Assembly: GCA_014905825.1 (NCBI GenBank)
Contig: JACGCN010000002.1
Location: 1,984,001-2,048,000, forward strand
Direction of reading: 5' to 3'
Source of the DNA: Lyophyllum atratum
Taxonomy: Eukaryota > Basidiomycota > Agaricomycetes > Agaricales > Lyophyllaceae
DNA: 64,000 nucleotides
This document shows positions 56,558 through 64,000 of this stretch, piece by piece; the first letter of the stretch is position 1; every line of letters begins with the position of its first letter. The notes beneath the pieces are model-generated. The model ran no database searches, was not told the DNA's origin, and worked only from the letters and a program-made list of their open reading frames with translations. The translations under genes were made by a program, and so were the position numbers.

Positions 56558-56889
56558 CTTATAGGGAGTGTAGCATGGTTTCTGGCTCTGTGTACTACCA
56601 ATGTCTGTATTATTTATCTCCCTCCCCGTAGTAGTAGCCCTTTCGTCCCGCTTTGATTGTTGTTGTTACAAGTTGTATGAATAGACGGCTAATGATACAG
56701 ACTGTCCACCAGGAGGAAAGGTTAAAGAACAGCCACGACAGGTGGAATGCATGGTGAAGCAGCGGAGAGTGCCGATTAAGGTGATCGGGAAGGTGACTTG
56801 TGAGGCAAGAGGCGGCCCTACTTAAACCAACCCTCACACATGTTCGCTTCTCACCACCACGTCTGCCATAGCACATAGCTTCGTGGGAT
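56558..56889. other. Intergenic, AVO2-like to MFS
   Basis: About 330 bp between two plus-strand genes. No gene or repeat was seen; the minus-strand frame across it is a shadow. Confidence 0.4.
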
Positions 56890-59390
56890 ATGATACAACC
56901 CATTAGCGATGGTGATCCCGACCCCACCACCCAGATACCCTGGCCAACTGGCCGCCCGAGACAAGCTTCAGATTCTGCCTCGGATGACGACAGTCTTTCT
57001 AGGACCGCGACTGAGGATGATGGCCAACGAAATGCGCCCGAGAGCACTCCCAAGGCGAATGTAGAACCTGGAAGGCGTCGACTGACTACTTGGGATCTTA
57101 TTACGTTGAGCATTTCGATGGCCGGAGCTCAAATCGCCTGGACCGTTGAGCTGGGGTAAGTTTCGTCATCAAGAGGGCACGTCAAACACTTAACGTTCTC
57201 CAGCTATGGTACTCCATTTCTACTCGATCTTGGACTCTCGGAGCATGTTACTTCCCTTGTATGGCTGGCGGGACCTATCAGTGGGCTCGTAGCCCAACCC
57301 GTAATAGGTCAGTGATTACTTATATTGCGAGAGTCGAGATATTTATGCCGCTCAGGTGCCCTGTCTGATTCTTCTGCGTCAAAATACCGCCGGCGGTACT
57401 GGATCATCGTGTCTACGGTTGCCCTCGTGATCTCCACCCTCACGCTAGCCTTCTGTCAGGAAATAGCGAAGACGGTCGTTGACTTGGTAGGCGGAGGCGC
57501 AGGGGATTGGGACGACAGGTCGAAGGAGCAGGTATTAGAATCATCTTGTCTTGCCGACGACGCGCTCATAAACAGCCTGCAGGTCAAGAGCACTGCCATT
57601 GGTCTCGCTGTCCTGTCGTTCTACATTCTGGACTTTGCTTTGAATGGACTCCAAGCCTCCCTGAGAAACCTTCTTCTCGACATAGCCCCCGCTGATCAAC
57701 TCAATGCTGGGAATGCATGGCATGGCCGGATGACCAACGCTGGAAACATTGTCGGGTTTGGGTTTGGTATGCAGCCGAATTTACATCTTGCAACATGCAA
57801 AGCACTAAAATTGGGCCCATGAACAGGGTTCCTTCCCCTCGCCAAGTTACCAATCATACGCCTGCTGGGAGGCGATCAATTCCGCAAGTTTTGCGTCATC
57901 TGCATTGTTATCCTCGTCATTACGGTCTGGATGACTTGTTACTGTCATCAAGAACAAGAACGTAAGCAAGTACAAAGGAGGACCAAGTTCGTCATGTTTC
58001 GCCACTACGCGCAGTCTTCCTGACAAATATTCCAGCAAATTTAAAGATGTCTTCGTCGGTATTCACACTGCACTCATCACCCTTCCGAAGCCCATCCGCC
58101 GTGTTTGTTACGTACAGTTGTTCGCCTTCATGGGCTGGTACGAACATTCTTGGAATATTCGCAAAGTCTTGACCTGCTGATGCCTACCCCTAGGTTTCCG
58201 TTTTTGTTCTATTCGTATGTGATTTCACGATCACACCTATTTTCTTTTAACCCTACCATCTCGCCAGCACCACTTACGTGGGCCAGGTGATGGCATATGA
58301 GCGACAAGAGGATCCTGACCCAGAGTACGCCACCCGCAGGGGGGAATTCGCCATGCTCCTTTACAGCATCAGTACGTGTAGTTGATATGTAAACCTTTGG
58401 GCCACTTTAACCTCCATTTTCAGTCGGTGTAGGCACAGGAATTCTTCTGCCTCATCTTGCTAATCGCGATCGTCGACTACTGGCACACACGGAAGATGTA
58501 GATGAAGATGCGGAGATCACGCGCCTCCGTAATACTGTCCGGGAATGGCGTGCGGATGCTCTTCGTCAGGGAAAACCTCTTCGTCTGCCTATCATGCCCT
58601 TTTTGTTACGCAACATATGGACAGGCGCATTGATCTTGTTTACCATACTTACTTTCTCAACCTTTTTCATTACCACGGTCGCCCAAGTACGTTCTTCGTT
58701 CATCGCTGCGAAAGACGCTACTAATCTCTTGCTTATAGGCTACAGCCTTCATCAGTTTAGTGGGCATCTGCTGGGCCGTAGCCATGTGGGTGCCGTTCGC
58801 CATTATAATGGAGGTGAGTTGACAAGTTGCTGTCAAATACATCTCATAAATCTCCTTTTAGATCCTCAAAGACGGACCTGCTCAATCGACAGCTGCCGCC
58901 CTGGCTGCAAGAAGACCATCCCACACTCGCGTTCTCTCAGCCCCGCCCCCACGCCGCCTAGTTGACGAACAACAGCCTTTGCTCCGTCGCCGTTCACTCG
59001 ATGCATATGAACCCGGCCCAGGAGAGGTTCCCATCGCTCCAATGGCTGGAGGGACGGTTCTCGGCATTCATAATCTCGCCATCGTGATGCCTCAGTTCAT
59101 TGTCAGTTGGTTAGCTTGTGCCATCTTGCCTTCGAAGTTGACCTTCTATCTAGGTCGCTTTGGTCACGAGCGCCATTTTCCGCATCGTTGATGGCGGGCC
59201 TCCCGGTGTCGTAGATCATGGCAACACATATCTCGGGAAGACAGGTGTTGGTTGGGTGTTACGTTTCGGCGGATGTTGTACGTTGATTGCTGCGTTTATT
59301 GTTCGACGGGTCCCGCCTACGCCGACCGAGAAGGCCATGCGGCGCAGGCTTGGTGAGATGCAATTGCTTCGTGAAGAGACCAACCCTTAG
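56890..59390 (+). CDS. Sucrose/alpha-glucoside-type proton symporter (MFS, GPH/SUT)
   Basis: Resembles the fungal relatives of plant SUT carriers such as S. pombe Sut1. After a charged N-terminus of about 65 residues the first helix is LITLSISMAGAQIAWTVELG. The SUT-type GYGTPFLLDLGLSEHVTSLV and WLAGPISGLVAQPVIGALSD follow, the latter being the family's marker loop, with SKYRRRYWI after it. A second marker block is LNGLQASLRNLLLDIAPADQ, with LNAGNAWHGRMTNAGNIVGF. A large cytosolic loop (58480-58580) has acidic residues. The last helices are after GGTVLGIHNLAIVMPQFIV. It ends MQLLREETNP at 59390. Nine or more introns. The substrate is inferred from the family and not shown. Confidence 0.83.
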
Positions 59391-59964
59391 TGGCTTCCCC
59401 TTGATGTCTTACCCTTTCCCTTTCCACCTCGCACTGCTTTCGTGGCGTTATGACGGTCCTTGTAGAACTAATGTACTGATGAATTTAACCTTCAAGACTG
59501 AATTATACACATCACATAGTCCCAGTCATCCACGGTATTCGTGGAGATGAAACGACAAGGTATTGGCGTTATCGGAGGACAGCCCCCCGCAAAGATGGTT
59601 TGTGATAGAGATGGAACTAATGAAAGAATGAGCAGAACGCATTGAGAAGGGGGCACGATGAGGACTGACATGATGAGGCACGAGATGGGATATAGAATAA
59701 TCGAACGGAAAGAGAATGCTCTGAGAACGTTAAGAATGGTGACTTAGACTTCATATCACGGATACCATGTGAGAGCAAGGGGCTGTCTACCAAGTATGTG
59801 AACAAGGTATCATCCAGGTAGACGACTGAAGCATACCTCCTTTCTTTACACAAATGATGGTACATGCTGTATCGCTGTGCTTGAAGCCTGATGTCTCCCA
59901 GTCCAAGACTGCACCATCAGGAAATTCCGCGTGATCTATGCACACAAATCAGGAACCAAAAACT
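59391..59964. other. Intergenic, convergent 3' ends
   Basis: About 570 bp between the stop codons of the SUT-like gene and DPH6. Nothing was recognised. Confidence 0.45.
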
Positions 59965-62157
59965 CTATAAGAAATGGGTCCTACTGAGCTGGAACACGGG
60001 TCGCTGATCCTGCATGATTATTTCACCATCATCATCATCCTCATCTGAGACTGCGCAGCGACCGGTGTGTAGCATGACTTGCTTCTCAAATAACGCATCC
60101 TTCGGGAGTGCTTGAACAACTATGTATAAGGTTGGTACCAGAAGAGTCTGAACAGCCATCAGATAAGTTTGGTACGATCCTGAACCGGGACACACCTTAT
60201 ACTTTTGAGAGGCACCGTGTGGCGGTTTAACATGTGGAAGATCGTCGGCGTCGCCAAACCAATATAGAGCCATATGTGTGTACCCAGTCCAACCCAGACC
60301 AGAGGTGCTTCTCAGGACATTCGTGATTCTTGAAACATGCTGCGATGCCAGCGCTGTTTCTACCGCTAGTGAACGAGGCGAAGGGAGGGTGAGCTGGCTT
60401 GGAATGAGCCCGATTTGTCCAGAGATAAAGATACGCTCTCCAGCCTATGCCAGAACTGATTAGCCGCGCACAACTTGCTCTGAACAGAGATGTGGTACAT
60501 ACTGTGATGGCTTGAGAGTAAGGTCCGATATTGGCAGGCGCCCAGTAGCTTAACCCCTGGACATGGAGGGCCTGCCGATCACTGGGACTACTTTCGGCGA
60601 AGGCAATGCAATCTAGGCGGACGCGTATTGGGTGCGGAAGATCAACAGCCACACATGCACGCGCTGGAGGGCTGGAACCAAAGAACGTCGAATAGACAGC
60701 ATTGACGCGTGCAAATAAATCCATATCGGAGAGAAATATGTTGATATTCGTGCAATTCGAGACGTGGAGACCATGTTCGCTGAGACGTGCTGTGGCAGAT
60801 GAGTTTCAAAAGAAAATTGAAGAAGAAAGCCAGGCAGACCTTGTAGAAGCTGGAAACATTCTGTAACCTCATCCTCTATGGAAATCTCTTCAATAGGATT
60901 TGGCACTGAGCGTTCAATATTCGAAACAGAAACCCAGGCATCCAGTTTCTTGCTATCAGCGACCTTGATGGATAGCCCATCCGAATGCACTGTTTCAGCG
61001 GTATCCCTATCCAGAGTCCGTGACGATCCTTCTTGGGACGTTGCCACAGCATCCTGCATAGAAATGAATTCATCCTCTAATAATGGCGGAATCTGGAGGT
61101 CAAAAGTTTCGCTAGGTGGCTTCGCTTCGAGGACCGCGCTTTTTATCCTTAGATACGCAACTGTCGCGAAATCATTATCTGAATGGATGACAGTTTCGAC
61201 TTCAGTCCTGATAATGGAAATAAGATTTAAATATTTCATCTGTAGAGAAACATGGTGACATACAGAGCAATCCGATGCTTGAAAAGAGGGCAGTCCAGAG
61301 TCAGACTCTCGTACTCTCCACCTTCGCCACATATATGCGCGCCGTAGAGACGATTCTGTGAAGATTTGTTATAATTAGAAGAACAAACATTTTTGTATCT
61401 TGGCTCACCAGTTCCACGAGATTAGGCTGCATCTCAGCAAGCGTTTTCCCCAGATGCTTGGTGGTCAGTCCGATCCCAGCAACTTTAATGAGGACAGCCT
61501 CCATCCCTGCAGTAATCATCTCAGTTAATAGCTCTCCTTGATCTCGGTTCCAGAGATAGCATAAAGGAGTCAGTCCAAGACGGCGGCATCTTCAAAAATC
61601 GTCAGACTACGGATTCACTCGTACAAGAAGGGGCTCACACATGTTCAACTCTTATGCGTTGGTAGTTCGACAAGATCGCGCCTACTGATACGCCTAGGAC
61701 ATCCGGATGGTGAGACTAGCGCGTGGGTCAATTTAGGTAGTTGAAGAAGCGAAAGATACTTACCTTGACATCGGACAACAACGCGAACAGATCCTCTGTC
61801 TCGTCTCCAGCGACAGCACCCGGACCCGTCGCGTCCCTGCTACCATACTCTGATCCTTGTTCTACTGCATTTCCAGTAATGACGCGTCGATACAGCGGAA
61901 CTTCCAATGCGCGAGCGACAAATTCTATCGCGTCTTGACCCACGGTTTGATACAGATACGAGTCAAGTTCCTCTGGGTCGGCAGAATGATTCGTTGGAAG
62001 AGCTCAGATCGGATGCAAAGAGCAATGCCGAACCTTTTCCAGCCTCAGGACCTAAGGAGGCGGCCGCCAGGAGCTCATGACCGTTCTTGGCACAGTGGAG
62101 GAGGTTAAAGCAGCTGTCCTTGCCGCCGCTGAGGAGGGCAAGATATTTCATGGTCAA
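59965..62157 (-). CDS. DPH6: Diphthine--ammonia ligase
   Basis: Catalyses the last, ATP-dependent amidation step that makes diphthamide on elongation factor 2. It starts MTMKYLALLSGGKDSCFNLL, whose SGGKDS is the PP-loop of ATP pyrophosphatases. It continues with CAKNGHELLAAASLGPE, ELDSYLYQTVGQDAIEFVAR, LGLTPLCYLWNRDQGELLTE and GEGGEYESLTLDCPLF. The C-terminal half has two RidA-like segments (FFGSSPPARACVAVDL; the other around YWAPANIGPYSQAIT and IFISGQIGLIPSQLTLPSPR), as in the yeast and other fungal two-part enzymes. It ends with HFL at 59965. Ten or so introns. Start at 62157; the in-frame Met at 62151 is an option. It is 103 bp from the divergent PheRS gene. Confidence 0.9.
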
Positions 62158-62259
62158 AGGTCAGATCAAAAAAGGTAATCAGGGTGTCTGGTGTCCCACT
62201 CCCGATTTGACTCACGATCTTGAAAGTTGATTCGGCCTCCTCAATTTCTATTCTCTACA

Positions 62260-64000
62260 ATGCCTACCGTAGCCGTCGACAAGGCTGATCTCTGGGAAAG
62301 ACTTGGCAAGGAATACAGTATGCCGATCTCTGCATTTTCTAGGCAGAACTCGTATTGATCTTTTCGATGGTCAGCTACAGAGGAATTCGACAAGCTTTGC
62401 TTCGACTACGGATTGGAGCTCGATGAAGACGTGCGTTAACTGTGTACCCTTTGGAAACCAAATTATAGCGATACCCTACAGACTACTGCCGAGGTAGAGG
62501 AGGCGATTAAAGCTGGCCTACCTGCGGAACGTCCAGTACGCCCTCGCATCTTGCAGATCCTCGTCCTCCTAACGTCGGTCGCGCTCTAGCAACTGAAAAT
62601 AGAGATTCCTGCGAACAGGTATAATGGAAATCGTATACCGTGTTCTAAGGATCTCTTTCATATTGCCATCCATATAGATACGACCTCCTCTGTATCGAAG
62701 GAATCGCGCGCGCCCTTCGTATCTTCCTCCAGAAAAATGAAGCTCCACACTATAAGCTAGTTTATCCTCCGGGCGGCGAATCCCAGCTGCTCACAATAAC
62801 TTGCGATCCCGAGGTTTGTCTTTGCTATTGCAGTGGATGAACACGACCTCTTACCATCATAAACAGGTCAAAAGAGTCAGACCGCTGTTCGCCTGTGCCA
62901 TCCTCCGCAACGTCAAGTTCACTCCCCGGTCCTACGCGTCCTTCATCGATTTGCAGGACAAGCTGCATCAAAACATTTGCCGGCGGCGACAGCTGGTGTC
63001 TATCGGAACGCATGACTTGGATACCCTGAAACCACCTTTCAGGTATGAGGCCAAGCCTCCCGAAGATATCAAATTTGTGCCCTTAAACAAGGAAACGGCC
63101 TACACTGCGGAGGAACTGATGACTCTATATGAGGTGAGTCGTATCTCTTTGCAGAGCTTAACTGCTGATGACGCTCCCTCCAGTCCGACAAGCACCTAGG
63201 GAAATATCTCCACATAATTCGCGACTCTCCTGTGTATCCCATCATATACGACTCTGTTGACCAGGTGTTGTCCATGCCCCCGATCATCAACTCGGAACAC
63301 AGCAAAATCACGCTGAATACACGAAACATCTTCATAGATGTTACTGCAACTGATCAGACGAAACTCGATATTGTCGTCAATATCGTGGCCACCATGTTTT
63401 CCGAGTACTGCGAAGATCCCTATACGTAAGCCCGTCCCGGCTCGATCTCGTGTTCATGCCATCTAACTGAGCGTTGTTAGTATTGAACCCGTCAAGATTG
63501 TCTTACCCGACGGCACGACGCGTATCTCACCCGATATCGCTGAGCGTCACACCATGGCCCATGCCTCCTATGTGAACTCATGCACTGGGCTTTCTTTGAC
63601 GGCCTCTGAAGTTTCCACACTTCTGCAAAGAATGGCTCTTCATAGTACCGTCTCTGCTGCAAATCCCGACGAACTTCTGATAGATGTCCCTGCCACTCGG
63701 CCCGATATTTTGCACGAGTGCGATATCATGGAAGACGCAGCCATTGCATATGGTTTCAACAACCTGCCGCACACTTTCCCCGCAACGAGCACAGTCGCGC
63801 AGCCGCTGGCCATCAGCAAGCTAAGCGATATCGTCCGCCTGGAGTGGGCTCTGGCTGGGTGGGTCGAGGTCCTCCCATTGATTCTCGTACGTCTTCCCTG
63901 AGTGGTCGCAATTACACCCCGCTGAAGGCATGCATGATATTAGTGCTCGCACGAGGAGAACTTTGAGTTCCTGAACCACGTAGATGATGGGACGACGGCA
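62260..64000 (+). CDS. FRS1: Phenylalanyl-tRNA synthetase beta subunit, 3'-truncated by the window
   Basis: The cytosolic PheRS is an alpha2-beta2 enzyme; this chain holds the B3/B4 editing module and B5. It starts [19 protein letters not shown], with short exons ([52 protein letters not shown]). The last of these is the family's IPANRYDLLC block. The editing module follows: [40 protein letters not shown] and [20 protein letters not shown]. The B5 part has [20 protein letters not shown] and [13 protein letters not shown]. The gene runs off the right edge, so the catalytic-like B6-B7 domain is missing here. Confidence 0.94.

Noticed and set aside
56610..57113. 167-codon minus-strand frame
   Set aside because: It overlaps the start of the SUT-like gene on the opposite strand, which has clear domain content.

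Overview
The window is nuclear DNA of a filamentous basidiomycete, most likely an Agaricomycete. Genes are dense and sit on both strands. Almost all are cut by many introns of about 47-60 nt with GT...AG ends, some exons are only 17-25 nt long, and intergenic gaps are often 100-700 bp. The protein families are those of a free-living fungus: URA3, MET6-type methionine synthase, MIPC synthase, xylitol dehydrogenase, GtaA-type glutaminase and GH18 chitinase. No tRNA, rRNA, CRISPR array or virus was found.

Layout. 1-1134: end of a fungal membrane protein. 1275-2232 (-): OMP decarboxylase, divergent from 2363-5409 (+): PUS7 pseudouridine synthase. 5528-6073: a 528-bp MITE with perfect 115-bp terminal inverted repeats and a 9-bp target duplication. 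6277-8086 (+): MFS transporter. 8526-10264 (-): GT32 sphingolipid mannosyltransferase. 10573-12160 (-): SWT1-like PIN nuclease. 12506-15032 (-): PCF11. 15755-16492 (+): ribosomal protein uL6 (RPL9). 16660-17657 (-): STE14 methyltransferase. 17814-20357 (+): mitochondrial EF-G2. 20449-21903 (-): unknown acidic/basic protein. 22008-23175 (+): CYC2-like flavoprotein. 23330-25044 (-): xylitol dehydrogenase. 25448-26922 (+): Ran1-like kinase. 27329-30069 (+): methionine synthase, carrying three one-base deletions. 31717-33967 (-): DNA photolyase. 34046-35648 (-): Pelota/Dom34. 35758-36757 (+): TXNDC9/phosducin-like protein.

An accessory block follows at 36970-46833. Two paralogous secreted glutaminases, head to head, flank a secreted GH18 chitinase, which suggests an extracellular nitrogen-scavenging cluster. 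Next come a gene-poor stretch, a Pro/Ser-rich protein (49194-49883), a minisatellite (50625-50868), a Mum2/WTAP homologue (51225-52420), a Helitron-like insertion (53082-53649) ending about 20 bp past the stop codon of a STEEP1 homologue (53670-54327), an AVO2-like ankyrin protein (54553-56557), a sucrose-type MFS transporter (56890-59390), DPH6 (59965-62157) and the start of the PheRS beta subunit (62260 to the edge).

Many genes serve RNA and translation (PUS7, SWT1, PCF11, uL6, mEF-G2, Pelota, Mum2, DPH6, PheRS). I see no evidence of one dedicated novel system. The strongest unusual signals are the two mobile elements, the homopolymer lesions in MET6 and PUS7, and the glutaminase-chitinase-glutaminase block with its conserved micro-exons and promoter repeat. 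Gene spans below run from start codon to stop codon and include introns. Splice sites were read by eye.
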